Shown: piece after piece, positions 36,683 through 45,983 of the stretch
Layout of the letters: each line of letters starts with the position of its first letter
Numbering within the stretch: the stretch's first letter is position 1
NCBI RefSeq assembly: GCF_002895945.1
Contig: NZ_NPZB01000001.1
Coordinates: 1,317,501-1,381,500, forward strand
Length of the DNA stretch: 64,000 bases
DNA from: Solilutibacter silvestris
GTDB lineage: Bacteria; Pseudomonadota; Gammaproteobacteria; Xanthomonadales; Xanthomonadaceae
Reading direction: 5' to 3'
Notes under the pieces: generated by a model
What the model was told of the DNA's origin: nothing
The model's input: the letters and a program-made list of their open reading frames with translations, nothing else
Database searches by the model: none
Translations under genes and position numbers: made by a program

Positions 36683-37853
36683 CGCCAATCACCCAATCCG
36701 CCCACGCCTGCATCGCCACCCGCCGCTCATCCAGAAACTGCGTGCGGTCGTAGGCTTTCCGCACGTCGCCTTTCTTCACGTGTGCCAACTGCGCTTCCAG
36801 CACGTCGGCATCGATCCGCAGTCGCTCCCGGCCAGCAGTACGGAACATGGCGCGGAACCCGTGGGCGGCATGCTGTCCCTGTAACCCCATGCGCCTCAGC
36901 GCCGAACTCAGGGCATCCCGATGCAGGTGCGGCGTCCGCTGGCGCGCGAGGGGCGGGAACACGTACTCGCGGTCGGCCGTGAACTGGCGCATGAACTTCA
37001 GTTGCTCGATTGCTTGGCGGGGCAATGGGACGACGTGCGGCGCGCGCATCTTCATCCGCTCGCCCGGGATGTGCCACTCGGCGGCGTCCAGGTCAAATTC
37101 GCTCCAGCGGCCGCCAGCGATCGTTCCGGGGCGCTGAGCGGTCAACATCGCCAGAATCAGCGCGGCGCGTGTGATGGGCGATTCGTACGCGAATACGGCG
37201 CTCACCACGACGCGGATGTCATCCGGGTCAACGGCGGCCGGAATGTGGCCGGTTTCTTTCTTCTGGACGCTCCCGCGTAGGGACAGCGCGCGACCTTCCT
37301 CCCGCAGTCCCTTATGGACGGCGAACTCCATGATTGCCCCGAGGTGGCCGCGCGCCTTTTGTGCCAATGCGGGCGCCTTGGCGGACACTGCGGCGATCAC
37401 CCGGCGCGCCTCCGGTGTCGCGAGCGTCGCAACGTCGCAGTTCTTCAGCGGCGGCTGTAGGTACGTTTCCAGCACGTACTTCGCCTTGCGGTACGTCTCC
37501 GGCGCCCATCGCCCTTTGTTTTCGGCGAGCCAGTCGGCCGACACGATTTCGAATACCCGGTCGTGAGCCGAAAGAGCCTCCCGGCGTGCGTCCTTTCGCT
37601 GTTTCGAAGGGTCGATGCCCTGGCGGAGCAGGGCACGGGCGCCGACTAGGCCGTCCCGAGCTTCCCGGATCGAGACCTCCGGGAATGCGCCCATCCCCAG
37701 ACTTTTCTCCTTGCCGGCGAAGCGGTAGCGAAATCGCCAGTACTTCGTTCCGTGGGGCCACGTCTCCAGTACCAGGCCACCACCGTCGGTAGTCCTGTAC
37801 ATGCGGTCCTGCGGTTTCAGCGCGCGAGCGCTGCGATCAGTCAAAATTGCCAT
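36672..37853 (-). CDS. P4-type tyrosine integrase
   Basis: The 393-residue recombinase has the DUF4102 arm-binding N-terminus (MAILTDRSARALKPQDRMYRTTDGGGLVLE), a SAM-like core-binding region and a catalytic domain with the first Arg in TAQRPGTI, HGFRAMF (His-x-x-Arg) and the Tyr in VRKAYDRTQF. It catalyses integration at the tRNA-Leu attB. It lies directly beside the intact tRNA with the 5' end facing it, the standard P4-like orientation. Confidence 0.95.
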   Translation of the reverse strand: MAILTDRSARALKPQDRMYRTTDGGGLVLETWPHGTKYWRFRYRFAGKEKSLGMGAFPEVSIREARDGLVGARALLRQGIDPSKQRKDARREALSAHDRVFEIVSADWLAENKGRWAPETYRKAKYVLETYLQPPLKNCDVATLATPEARRVIAAVSAKAPALAQKARGHLGAIMEFAVHKGLREEGRALSLRGSVQKKETGHIPAAVDPDDIRVVVSAVFAYESPITRAALILAMLTAQRPGTIAGGRWSEFDLDAAEWHIPGERMKMRAPHVVPLPRQAIEQLKFMRQFTADREYVFPPLARQRTPHLHRDALSSALRRMGLQGQHAAHGFRAMFRTAGRERLRIDADVLEAQLAHVKKGDVRKAYDRTQFLDERRVAMQAWADWVIGVMA

Positions 37854-37873
37854 GCGTGTGAGGCCTCAGGTTA

Positions 37874-37888
37874 GGTGCGGGTAACTTT
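37874..37888 (-). promoter_or_regulatory. Integrase arm-type site, right
   Basis: GGTGCGGGTAACTTT is the exact reverse complement of the 15-base site at 28983-28997. It lies just upstream of the integrase start and may also take part in integrase autoregulation. Confidence 0.65.
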
Positions 37889-37965
37889 TGGGGCCTGCCC
37901 GAAGTTACCCACAAAATTGCCCATGTCACGCGCGAGCTGTCCTGAGATGCGATGGACACGCAAAC

Positions 37966-37995
37966 ACAAAAAAACCCGCGCTATTTGCGCGGGTT
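37966..37995 (-). terminator. Terminator supplied by the element behind tRNA-Leu
   Basis: A perfect 9-bp stem (AACCCGCGC / GCGCGGGTT) with loop TATTT is followed in the minus direction by TTTTTTTGTG. It lies inside the element 43 bases past the tRNA 3' end and would replace the native terminator displaced to 28863-28886. Confidence 0.85.
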
Positions 37996-38037
37996 TCGTT
38001 GTTTTCATCTGTCATGAGATGCGCTGAGACATCTACA

Positions 38038-38122
<85 letters not shown>

Positions 38123-38216
38123 AGATGAGCCGCGTATTTTGCTAGGGCGTCGATGCGCTGTCAAGCCGATGCGCCCGGGTTCCGGATCGGCACGGGCAGT
38201 GTGCGACCATGGCACC

Positions 38217-40613
38217 ATGAGTACGAATACCGGAAAAGGTGGCGGCAAGCGATCGGGTGGCGGGCCGCGCGGGCCGGCGGGCAACAAGCCACCATCGTGG
38301 ATGCCGCAAACGGGCGGGCGTGGTCGCGGTCCATCCGCGGCGAGCGCAAGGAAGCCGGCGCGCGCCGACAGTCTCGATCCGATGGCCCATCGCGAAGCCG
38401 AGCGTTATGCCGATCCCATCGCCAGTCGCGAAGCCATCCTGCTGGCCTTGTCGAAAGCGGATGGTCCGCTCACGGCGGAGGCGCTCGCGCAAACCTTCGA
38501 GCTGACCGCGCCCGAGCGTTCCGAAATCCTGCAGCGTCGCCTGTCGGCGATGGTGCGCGATGGCCAGCTGCTTCGGAACCGTTCCGGCGATTACCTGCCA
38601 GCGCGCGCGGTCGACCTGGTGCGCGGCACGGTGATCGCCAATCCCGATGGCTTCGGCTTCCTGCGGCCGGACGAGGGCGGTGAAGACCTGTTCCTGCCGC
38701 CGCTGGAAATGCGCAAGGCCATGCACGGCGATCGCGTGCTTGCCTGCATCACCGGACTCGATCGCCGCGGTCGCCCGGAAGGGCAAGTGGTGGAGGTGCT
38801 GGAACGGCGGCTCAATCGCCTGACCGGACGCTTCGTGCTGGAGTCGGGCATCAGCTACGTGGTGCCGGACGATCGCCGCATCCAGCGCAACATACAGATT
38901 CCCACGGATGCACGTGGCGATGCCCGCACCGGCCAATTGGTGGTGTGCGAAATCACCCAGTCCGCCGATGCCGTGCGCCCGCCGATCGGCCGCATCGTCG
39001 CCGTGCTTGGCGACAAGCTGACGCCATCGCTGGTGGTGGAAGCCGCGATCCACGGCCACGACCTGCCGCACGAATTCCCGCAGGACGTGCTGGATGAAGC
39101 GGCCAACGTGCCGCAGGACGTCGATGCCGCGATGACGGTCGGGCGGCTTGACCTGCGCAACACGCCGCTGGTGACCATCGATGGCGAGGACGCCAAGGAT
39201 TTCGACGATGCGGTGTGGTGCGAACCGACGAAGAACGGCGGCTTCCGCCTGATCGTCGCGATCGCCGATGTCTCGCATTACGTGCGGCTGGAAACGCCGC
39301 TGGACCGCGAAGCGGAACTGCGCGCGACCAGCGTGTATTTCCCCGGTTTCGTCGTGCCGATGCTGCCGGAGTCGTTGTCGAACGGCATTTGTTCGCTCAA
39401 TCCGAAAGTGGATCGCCTGTGCTTCGCCTGCGACATGCGCATCGATGCGCAGGGCCAGGTGACGTCATCGACCTTCCACGAAGCGGTGATGAATTCGCAC
39501 GCGCGGCTCACCTATACCCAGGTGTGGAACGCGATCGGCGACGGCATTCCCGAGGACGCCCGCGAAGACGCATTGCAACGCGTCGGTAGCCTGTTGCCGC
39601 AGGTGCAGCAGTTGCACGCGCTGTACCAGGTGTTGGCCGCAGCCCGCCAGCGTCGCGGCGCGATCGAATTCGAATCATCGGAAGTGCGCTTCGTCCTCGA
39701 CAACACCGGTGCGGTGACCCAGGCCGGGATGCTCCAGCGCAACGACGCCCACAAGCTGATCGAGGAATGCATGATCGCGGCGAATGTCGAGGCTGCGAAG
39801 TTCCTGATCGCCCATCACATGCCGGCGCCGTTCCGCATCCACGATCGCCCGCCGGAAGCCAAGTTCGCCGATCTGCTGGAATTCCTCAAGGAATTCAAGC
39901 TGAGCCTGCCGCCGTGGAGCAAGGTGCGACCGGGTGATTTCACTGCGCTGTTGAAGGTGATTCGCGAACGCCCCGATGCCGCCTTGCTGGAATCGGTGGT
40001 GCTGCGCAGCCAGAGCCTGGCGGTGTATTCGCCGGACAACATCGGCCACTTCGGCCTGGCGCTGGAGTCCTACGCGCACTTCACCTCGCCGATCCGCCGC
40101 TATCCCGATCTGGTGGTGCATCGCGCGATCAAGCATGTATTGCGTGGCGGAACCGCCGAACGCGGCTGGCCGTCGCCGCGCGAAATGGCGGCGCTCACCC
40201 AGCAATGCTCGGATCGCGAACGCCGCGCCGACGAAGCCGAACGCGAAGTGGACGAGCGTTACCGCGCCGCGTGGATGGAACAACACGTCGGTGGCAAGTT
40301 CAACGGCACCATCAGCGGCGTGACCTCGTTTGGCCTGTTCGTCGAACTCGACGATTCCAAGGTCAGCGGACTGGTGCATGTCACCTCGCTGCCGCAGGAC
40401 TTCTACCACTTCGATCCGATCCGCAAGACCACGACTGGCGAGCGGCGCGGGCTGACGTTCCGTCTCGGCGATCGCGTCGAAGTCGTGGTGATGCGCGCCA
40501 GCGTCGAGGATCGCCGCATCGACTTCAAGCTGGCCGGCGAATACGAAGCAGCAGGACCGCGACCGGCGGCACCACGCGGCAAGCCGGCCAAGCGCGGCAA
40601 GAAACCCTACTGA
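38217..40613 (+). CDS. rnr: Ribonuclease R
   Basis: The 798-residue 3'-5' exoribonuclease has an N-terminal basic tail (GKGGGKRSGGGPRG), cold-shock domains (RGTVIANPDGFGFLRPDEGGEDLFLPP), the RNB catalytic domain with TIDGEDAKDFDDAVW carrying the metal-binding Asp residues, and an S1 domain (KFNGTISGVTSFGLFVEL). It degrades structured RNAs, including rRNA and tmRNA-tagged messages. The ATG at 38217 (MSTNTGKGGG) is used; the frame runs back across the tRNA but cannot be coding there. It is followed by rlmB at 16 bases. Confidence 0.96.
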   Translation: MSTNTGKGGGKRSGGGPRGPAGNKPPSWMPQTGGRGRGPSAASARKPARADSLDPMAHREAERYADPIASREAILLALSKADGPLTAEALAQTFELTAPERSEILQRRLSAMVRDGQLLRNRSGDYLPARAVDLVRGTVIANPDGFGFLRPDEGGEDLFLPPLEMRKAMHGDRVLACITGLDRRGRPEGQVVEVLERRLNRLTGRFVLESGISYVVPDDRRIQRNIQIPTDARGDARTGQLVVCEITQSADAVRPPIGRIVAVLGDKLTPSLVVEAAIHGHDLPHEFPQDVLDEAANVPQDVDAAMTVGRLDLRNTPLVTIDGEDAKDFDDAVWCEPTKNGGFRLIVAIADVSHYVRLETPLDREAELRATSVYFPGFVVPMLPESLSNGICSLNPKVDRLCFACDMRIDAQGQVTSSTFHEAVMNSHARLTYTQVWNAIGDGIPEDAREDALQRVGSLLPQVQQLHALYQVLAAARQRRGAIEFESSEVRFVLDNTGAVTQAGMLQRNDAHKLIEECMIAANVEAAKFLIAHHMPAPFRIHDRPPEAKFADLLEFLKEFKLSLPPWSKVRPGDFTALLKVIRERPDAALLESVVLRSQSLAVYSPDNIGHFGLALESYAHFTSPIRRYPDLVVHRAIKHVLRGGTAERGWPSPREMAALTQQCSDRERRADEAEREVDERYRAAWMEQHVGGKFNGTISGVTSFGLFVELDDSKVSGLVHVTSLPQDFYHFDPIRKTTTGERRGLTFRLGDRVEVVVMRASVEDRRIDFKLAGEYEAAGPRPAAPRGKPAKRGKKPY

Positions 40614-40629
40614 GACGACACATCGCACC

Positions 40630-41376
40630 ATGTCCAAGGATTCCCAATGGATCGCCGGCATCAATGCCGTGGCTTCGGCGATCGAACACGATGCGGCCAA
40701 CGTCCGTGAAATATTGATCGAGGCCGGCGCGAAGAATCCGCGCGTCCTCGAGATCGAAACGCAGGCGCGCCGCCTCGGCATCGAGCCGCGCCGCGTTGCC
40801 CAGCAGGCGCTGGATGGCGTGGCCGGCGGATTGCGTCATCAGGGCGTGATCGCGCGCTATGCCGCCGCGAAGACCTACGACGAAAACGATCTGAAAGGGA
40901 TCGTCGAGAACGCCGATGGTCGCGTGCTGATCCTCGTCCTCGATGAAGTGCAGGATCCGCACAACCTTGGCGCCTGCCTGCGCAGTGCCGCTGCGGCCGG
41001 TGCGCACGCGGTGGTGATTCCGCGCGACAAGGCGGCGTCGATCACCGCAACCGTGCGCAAGACTTCGGCGGGCGCGGCCGATCGCTTGCCGGTGGTGCGC
41101 GTGACCAATCTCGCGCGCTGCCTCAAGTCGCTGCAACAGCAGGGCGTGTGGATTTATGGCCTGGCGGGCGAAACCGAGACTTCGCTGTATTCCATCGACC
41201 TGCGCGGCAATGTCGCGCTGGTATTGGGCGCGGAAGCCGAGGGCCTGCGTCGCCTCACCCGCGAACATTGCGACCAGTTGGTGCGCATCCCGATGCCGGG
41301 CGCGATGGAAAGCCTCAACGTGTCGGTGGCTGCCGGCATTTCCCTGTTTGAAGCTGTCCGCCAGAGGGTGTCATGA
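40630..41376 (+). CDS. rlmB: 23S rRNA (guanosine-2251-2'-O)-methyltransferase
   Basis: The 248-residue SPOUT enzyme methylates G2251 in the peptidyl-transferase loop. It starts with the substrate-binding domain (WIAGINAVASAIE) and has the three SPOUT motifs: LDEVQDPHNLGACLRSA, VLGAEAEGLRRLT and IPMPGAMESLNVSVAAGI. The rnr-rlmB pair is conserved in gammaproteobacteria. The next gene overlaps by 4 bases. Confidence 0.96.
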   Translation: MSKDSQWIAGINAVASAIEHDAANVREILIEAGAKNPRVLEIETQARRLGIEPRRVAQQALDGVAGGLRHQGVIARYAAAKTYDENDLKGIVENADGRVLILVLDEVQDPHNLGACLRSAAAAGAHAVVIPRDKAASITATVRKTSAGAADRLPVVRVTNLARCLKSLQQQGVWIYGLAGETETSLYSIDLRGNVALVLGAEAEGLRRLTREHCDQLVRIPMPGAMESLNVSVAAGISLFEAVRQRVS

Positions 41377-41648
41377 ACGATTCCAGCGCCTTGTTCACCC
41401 TGCACTGGTGGGACGTCGCCGGCCTCGCCGGTTCACTGCTGATCGTGATCGGATTCTTCCTGCTGCAGGTTGGCCGTTTGCGCGGTGATGGCCCGATCTA
41501 CCAGTTGCTCAACCTGATCGGTGCGCTCGCCATCCTGGTATCGCTGATCGGCGGCTTCAACATCTCGGTGTTCCTGCTGGAAAGCGTCTGGGCGCTGATC
41601 GCCCTCTACGGACTGGCGCGTTCGCTCAGGGGCCAACGTCAGCGCTGA
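41373..41648 (+). CDS. Small integral membrane protein, unknown
   Basis: The 91-residue product has about three hydrophobic segments ([52 protein letters not shown]) and a basic tail. It resembles the CBU_0592-like family of small membrane proteins of unknown role. Its ATG overlaps the rlmB stop; its end overlaps rnt (convergent) by 23 bases. Confidence 0.72.
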   Translation: MNDSSALFTLHWWDVAGLAGSLLIVIGFFLLQVGRLRGDGPIYQLLNLIGALAILVSLIGGFNISVFLLESVWALIALYGLARSLRGQRQR

Positions 41649-42300
41649 GCAATGACGGCTGCTGCGGCGGCAGTTCCGATTTCGGTGCGTTGAGCATCGG
41701 CCATGAATTGGCGATCTTGCAGAACAGCGCCGCGGTCTTTTCGGCATCGTAGACGGCGGAATGCGCTTCGGCGCCATCCCAGTCGATGCCGGCGGCATGC
41801 ACCGCGCGTGCCAGCACCGTCTGCCCGTAGGCGAGGCCGGCCATCGTCACCGTGTCGAAGACGCTGAAGGGGTGGAACGGATTGCGTTTGTGGCCGACGC
41901 GGGCGACGGCTGCGTTGACGAAGTTGAGATCGAAGTGGGCGTTGTGCCCGACCAGGATCGCGCGCTGGCAACCGTGTTTCTTCACCGCGGCGCGCACGCC
42001 ATTGAAGACGTGATCGAGCGCTTCGCGTTCCGGCTTGGCGAGGCGGAAGGGGTGATCGAGCTGGATGCCGGTGATTTCCAGCGATTTCGGATCGATATCA
42101 GTGCCCGGCGCGGGATGCAGGTGGGCGCTGATCGTCTCGCCGCAAATCAACTTGCCATCAGCGTCGAGATCGAGCGGCACCGCGGCGATTTCCAGCAATG
42201 CGTGGCGATTCCAGTCGAAGCCGCCGGTTTCCACGTCGACCACGACGGGCAGGAAACCGCGAAAACGCGTGGCGAGGGTGGGGCGGGCCGGATCGGTCAT
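41626..42300 (-). CDS. rnt: Ribonuclease T
   Basis: The 224-residue DEDD exonuclease trims tRNA CCA ends and 5S/23S rRNA. Catalytic motifs are visible: [12 protein letters not shown] (ExoI), [13 protein letters not shown] (ExoII) and [14 protein letters not shown] (ExoIII with His). The length matches E. coli RNase T (215). TAAACT stands 6 bases before the ATG with no Shine-Dalgarno sequence, another probable leaderless gene. Confidence 0.95.
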   Translation of the reverse strand: MTDPARPTLATRFRGFLPVVVDVETGGFDWNRHALLEIAAVPLDLDADGKLICGETISAHLHPAPGTDIDPKSLEITGIQLDHPFRLAKPEREALDHVFNGVRAAVKKHGCQRAILVGHNAHFDLNFVNAAVARVGHKRNPFHPFSVFDTVTMAGLAYGQTVLARAVHAAGIDWDGAEAHSAVYDAEKTAALFCKIANSWPMLNAPKSELPPQQPSLLSADVGP

Positions 42301-42329
42301 GCCGCCAGTTTAGCCGGTCGCGTCGATGC

Positions 42330-42794
42330 TCAATCGCGATACGGCGGGCGCGACGTCGCCATCAGGTCGAAGAAGGTGTGATCGCCGATCGTCCGCACTT
42401 GATAGCCGGTGCGCCAACTGGGTTGCGCGATGTCGAGCGCGGCGAAGTGGGTCGCGCCCGGAACCACCTCGCGGCGTTTCCCGACCGGCAGCGTCCAGTT
42501 GTGCTCGGCATCCAGCGCGACGGTCACGGCACGCGCCCAGGCCTCGGTGTTGTCGAGATCGGTGGATGGCGACACCAGTGTGGGGGCGAACTGCTTGCGC
42601 GCAGTGACCACCGAGCACACGGAATCGCCCCAGAGGCCGGTGTCCTTGCGTCGCAACGCGACTTCCGCCACCGCTTGCTGGCCCAGCAGCGGCTGGTCGC
42701 GCGCTTCCAGGTACAACGTTGTGCTCAGGCAGAGCGAATCAGAGGCCTGCGGCGGCAGGACCGACGCCATCCATAACAACCATGCCAGTTTCAT
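42330..42794 (-). CDS. Cell wall hydrolase (SleB/CwlJ-like)
   Basis: The 154-residue protein has a short signal-like N-terminus (MKLAWLLWMASVLPPQASDS) and the Hydrolase_2 signature LSTTLYLEARDQPLLGQQAVAEVALRR, where the Glu is the likely catalytic residue of this lysozyme-like fold, then VVTARKQFAPTLVSP. It probably cleaves peptidoglycan glycosidic bonds. The ATG at 42794 is used; upstream sequence in frame is not protein-like. It lies 29 bases upstream of rnt on the same strand. Confidence 0.82.
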   Translation of the reverse strand: MKLAWLLWMASVLPPQASDSLCLSTTLYLEARDQPLLGQQAVAEVALRRKDTGLWGDSVCSVVTARKQFAPTLVSPSTDLDNTEAWARAVTVALDAEHNWTLPVGKRREVVPGATHFAALDIAQPSWRTGYQVRTIGDHTFFDLMATSRPPYRD

Positions 42795-42946
42795 CGTCGA
42801 CTCCTTTGTTTCGTTGCGCTGGACGACGGGCCGCATGGGCCTCGGGAATATCCGGCATGGCGTTTCGGGGAGGGCGGCGGTGTCCGTGATCACCGGGTGC
42901 CCGATGCGACCGCGTGGGGGAGCGGTCGTCTGCGGCGCCATCGGAT

Positions 42947-42962
42947 TCCCGATCGATCGGGA
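42947..42962. repeat. 16-bp perfect palindrome in the ompA upstream gap
   Basis: TCCCGATCGATCGGGA lies in the 565-base gap (42795-43359) between the cell-wall hydrolase and the OmpA gene. The gap holds no convincing gene; besides this palindrome and that at 43227-43238 it contains the ompA leader. Confidence 0.4.
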
Positions 42963-43226
42963 GGGCGGCCGCAAGGTCGTGGCACCTTAGGGGCGCCATC
43001 CCCAACCGCGGCTGAATCATGAATGGGGATTTTCTGCTGGAATTCTGCTAGACAGGAGACGCGGCCGGCTGCTGGCCAGACTCCTGGCCCGGGTCGTCGA
43101 CCGGAACGCATTCGAAATGTGATGACCGCCGCCTTTGTCTTGCGGATCCCGGCGCGGTAGGTCATTCTTTGCTGGCCGCTGAACCGGCCGTTCACGGTTG
43201 CTCGAAAATGACCGAAGCGTTATGGT

Positions 43227-43238
43227 AGCGTTAACGCT
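43227..43238 (+). promoter_or_regulatory. Palindrome AGCGTTAACGCT near the ompA promoter
   Basis: This perfect 12-bp palindrome is preceded by AGCGTTATGG, a partial repeat of the same motif, about 120 bases before the ompA ATG. TTATGG next to it could be a -10 element. It may be an operator; the protein is unknown. Confidence 0.35.
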
Positions 43239-43359
43239 GTCTTCACCGAACGGTTCCTAGAGTCGTCCCGGTAGGTCGAACGGCCGCGTGCCGTTTGTTG
43301 CAAAAAACGATATTCGCTTAACCAACAAGTTGTTTCATTACGATGATTAAGGAGCTCAA

Positions 43360-44571
43360 ATGAACAAGAAACTCCTCTGTGCCGCGTTGTTGTGCGGTCT
43401 GGGCGTTGCGCAGGGTGCGTCTGCCCAGCAGTTTGACGACCGCTGGTACGTTTCCGCTGCCACCGGTGTGAACTTCCAGGACAAGAACCGCGACACCCAG
43501 GATGCGATCTTTGGCATGTTGGGCTTCGGCAAGTTCTGGACCCCGAACTGGTCGACCGACCTCGAACTGAACTACCAGAATCCGGATCTCAAGATGAATC
43601 CGAATCTGTGGTGGACCCAGTACGGTGCGACCTTGGCCGCCCGTTACCACTTCCGTCACGCCGACAGCAAGTGGTGGCCGTACCTGAAGGCCGGCATCGG
43701 CATGCAGCGCCATGAGCAGCAGTTCGAAGGCGCTTGCGGTACCGGTCTGGTCCCGAACACCAATATCGCCGTGCAGTCCAAGTGCCCGGCCGTCCACAAG
43801 GACAACAATGTCGCCGGTGAACTCGGTGCCGGTCTGCAGTTCGACTTCGGCCGCGTGAACCTGCGTACTGAAATCGGCGCTCGTGCCGACTTCGACAAGG
43901 TCCAGGCTCCGCACAAGGCGGGCGCCGCCGTGGTCGTGCCGGACAGCAAGTACCAGGCGCTGGCCCAGCCGCAGCACAGCCAGTTTGTTGACCTGCTGGC
44001 TTCGGTCGGCCTGACCGTGGCCCTGGGCCCGGACAAGGCTGCTCCGGTTGTTGCCCCGCCGCCGCCGGCCCCGGTTCCGACCTGCGCCGACAAGGACAGC
44101 GATGGTGACGGCGTCAACGATTGCGACGACAAGTGCCCGAACACCCCGGCCGGCACGATCGTTGGTCCGGATGGTTGCCCGAAGCCGGTCGCCATCGACC
44201 TGAAGGGCGTCAACTTCAACTTCGACTATCCGAAGCGCAACTGGAAGGGCAAGCTGGCCACCGCCGGTCTGGTCGCCGGTTCGACCGAAACGCTGGACCA
44301 GGCTATCTCGGTCCTGCAGGCCAACCCGTCGCTGCGTGTTGAAGTCGCCGGTCACACCGACTTGTGCGGTTCCGACGCCTACAACCAGTCTCTGTCGGAG
44401 CGTCGCGCTCGCGTCGTGTACGACTACCTGACCTCGCACGGCGTCGACGCCGGTCGCTTGGCTGGTCCGGTCGGTTACGGCGAGAGCCGTCCGCTGGTCC
44501 AGACCCCGCAGACCAAGCCGGAGTGCAAGAACGAGACCAACCGTCGTACCGAGCTGAACGTTCAGCACTGA
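43360..44571 (+). CDS. OmpA-family outer-membrane protein
   Basis: The 403-residue protein has a signal peptide ([19 protein letters not shown], cleaved after ASA), an eight-stranded-barrel-type N-terminal domain ([19 protein letters not shown] to about residue 225), a Pro-rich hinge ([11 protein letters not shown]), calcium-type thrombospondin-3 repeats ([18 protein letters not shown]) and the peptidoglycan-binding OmpA domain ([27 protein letters not shown]). AAGGAG precedes the ATG. Codon use is strongly biased to GGT, CGT and AAG-type codons, unlike its neighbours, which marks an abundantly made protein. Confidence 0.94.
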   Translation: MNKKLLCAALLCGLGVAQGASAQQFDDRWYVSAATGVNFQDKNRDTQDAIFGMLGFGKFWTPNWSTDLELNYQNPDLKMNPNLWWTQYGATLAARYHFRHADSKWWPYLKAGIGMQRHEQQFEGACGTGLVPNTNIAVQSKCPAVHKDNNVAGELGAGLQFDFGRVNLRTEIGARADFDKVQAPHKAGAAVVVPDSKYQALAQPQHSQFVDLLASVGLTVALGPDKAAPVVAPPPPAPVPTCADKDSDGDGVNDCDDKCPNTPAGTIVGPDGCPKPVAIDLKGVNFNFDYPKRNWKGKLATAGLVAGSTETLDQAISVLQANPSLRVEVAGHTDLCGSDAYNQSLSERRARVVYDYLTSHGVDAGRLAGPVGYGESRPLVQTPQTKPECKNETNRRTELNVQH

Positions 44572-44596
44572 TCGCGGTTTGCTCCAAGGCAACACA

Positions 44597-44628
44597 CGAA
44601 ACCCGGCTTCGGCCGGGTTTCGTTTTTT
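44597..44628 (+). terminator. Rho-independent terminator after the OmpA gene
   Basis: A perfect 11-bp stem (CGAAACCCGGC / GCCGGGTTTCG) with a TTCG tetraloop is followed by TTTTTTC, 26 bases past the stop. It is the strongest terminator in the window. Confidence 0.93.
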
Positions 44629-44676
44629 CGCGACACGAAGTTACACTTCCGGCTTGACTCGCTGGAGACTCGCAGA

Positions 44677-45225
44677 ATGAAACACGTACGCCACGCATCC
44701 ATTGCATTCCTGACCGCGTGCGGTGTGTTCTCCGCGATGAGCGCATCCGCGCAACAAGCGAATTGCACCGACGTACCGCAATCGATGCCGCTCGGCAGCG
44801 ACGTGCTGGCTCCGATGGCCGCGGAAGTGCGTCCGATCATCGCGGCGCAACTGGGTTCGCCGAGCGGCGTACTCACGCAGGCCTACGATCAGGCGATGTC
44901 GGCCGACATGGTGGTGCTGCGCCTGCGCGTGGACACCTGTCGCAAGATCGCCGCGACGCTGCCATCACCGTCCCCGGCCAATCCCAATGATCCCGCCAAC
45001 TACAAGCCGCAATCGCAATGGGACAACTCGCCGTGGCGATTCAACATGCAGAAGGGCATGACCGCCGTCGAGTTCGAGGCGTGGATGAAGTCGAAAGGGC
45101 TGCATGTCTCCAAGGGGCCGCCGAAACCGGAGGCAACTCCGGCGGCTGATGTTCAAGGCCAGCCTGCAGTCAATGGCAATCCGCCGCAGCAGACCCCGGC
45201 ACCTGTGCCCGTCCAGAAACCCTGA
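44677..45225 (+). CDS. Secreted hypothetical protein
   Basis: The 182-residue product has a signal peptide (IAFLTACGVFSAMSASA), two Cys in the mature part (NCTDVP; VDTCRKIAATLP), and a long Pro/Gln-rich disordered C-terminus from residue ~140. The family is not recognised. GGAG lies about 10 bases before the ATG. It stops 2 bases before the pseudouridine synthase start, so the two are probably cotranscribed. Confidence 0.65.
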   Translation: MKHVRHASIAFLTACGVFSAMSASAQQANCTDVPQSMPLGSDVLAPMAAEVRPIIAAQLGSPSGVLTQAYDQAMSADMVVLRLRVDTCRKIAATLPSPSPANPNDPANYKPQSQWDNSPWRFNMQKGMTAVEFEAWMKSKGLHVSKGPPKPEATPAADVQGQPAVNGNPPQQTPAPVPVQKP

Positions 45226-45227
45226 TC

Positions 45228-45983
45228 GTGGCCGCGGGTTCGCGCCACGGATTGGCGCGCATCCTGTCGAAACGCGGGCTGTGTTCGCGCAGTGAAGCGG
45301 AACGCTGGATCCGCGAAGGTCGCGTCCGCGTGCAGGGGCGCATCGTCCGCGATCCCGAACGCCCGACATGGCTGGACGAAGCCGGCATCGAGATCGAAGG
45401 CGCGGATGCCAGTGCGCAGCTTCGGCGCTGTTTCATGCTCAACAAGCCGCGCGGGCTGGTGACCACCGCGCGCGATGAACGCGGTCGCGATACGGTCTAT
45501 CGCTGCTTCGATGGCGCGGATCTGGGCTGGGTCGCGCCGGTCGGGCGTCTCGACCAGGCCAGCGAGGGCCTGCTGCTGTTCACCAACGATCCGGGGTGGG
45601 CGAGTGCGATCAACGGTCCGCAGCGCGGCCCCGACAAGACCTATCACGTGCAGGTGGACTGCGTTCCGTCGCAGGATCAGCTCGCGGCACTTTCCAGCGG
45701 GGTGGAATGCGACGACGCGATGCTGGCGGCGAAATCGGCGTCGTTGTTGCGCAGCGGCGGCAAGACGGCGTGGCTGGAGATCGTGCTCGACGAAGGACGC
45801 AATCGCCAGATCCGGCGGATGCTGGCGGCGCTTGATATCAATGTGCTGCGATTGGTGCGTGTCGCGGTCGGATCGCTGCAACTGGGTGAATTGCCGAAAG
45901 GGCAGTGGCGCGAGCTGACGGGCGAGGAGATTGAATCGTTGGCCAGTCAGCCCGGCAATACCCGCGTGCCCATCAACCCTTGA
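45228..45983 (+). CDS. RsuA/RluB/RluE-type pseudouridine synthase
   Basis: The 251-residue enzyme has an S4 RNA-binding domain ([29 protein letters not shown]) and a catalytic domain with the Asp in [17 protein letters not shown] and the conserved [24 protein letters not shown]. It modifies rRNA; which position cannot be decided without comparison to RluB, RluE, RluF and RsuA. The start is a GTG at 45228. Its end overlaps kbl, convergent, by 11 bases. Confidence 0.88.
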   Translation: MAAGSRHGLARILSKRGLCSRSEAERWIREGRVRVQGRIVRDPERPTWLDEAGIEIEGADASAQLRRCFMLNKPRGLVTTARDERGRDTVYRCFDGADLGWVAPVGRLDQASEGLLLFTNDPGWASAINGPQRGPDKTYHVQVDCVPSQDQLAALSSGVECDDAMLAAKSASLLRSGGKTAWLEIVLDEGRNRQIRRMLAALDINVLRLVRVAVGSLQLGELPKGQWRELTGEEIESLASQPGNTRVPINP

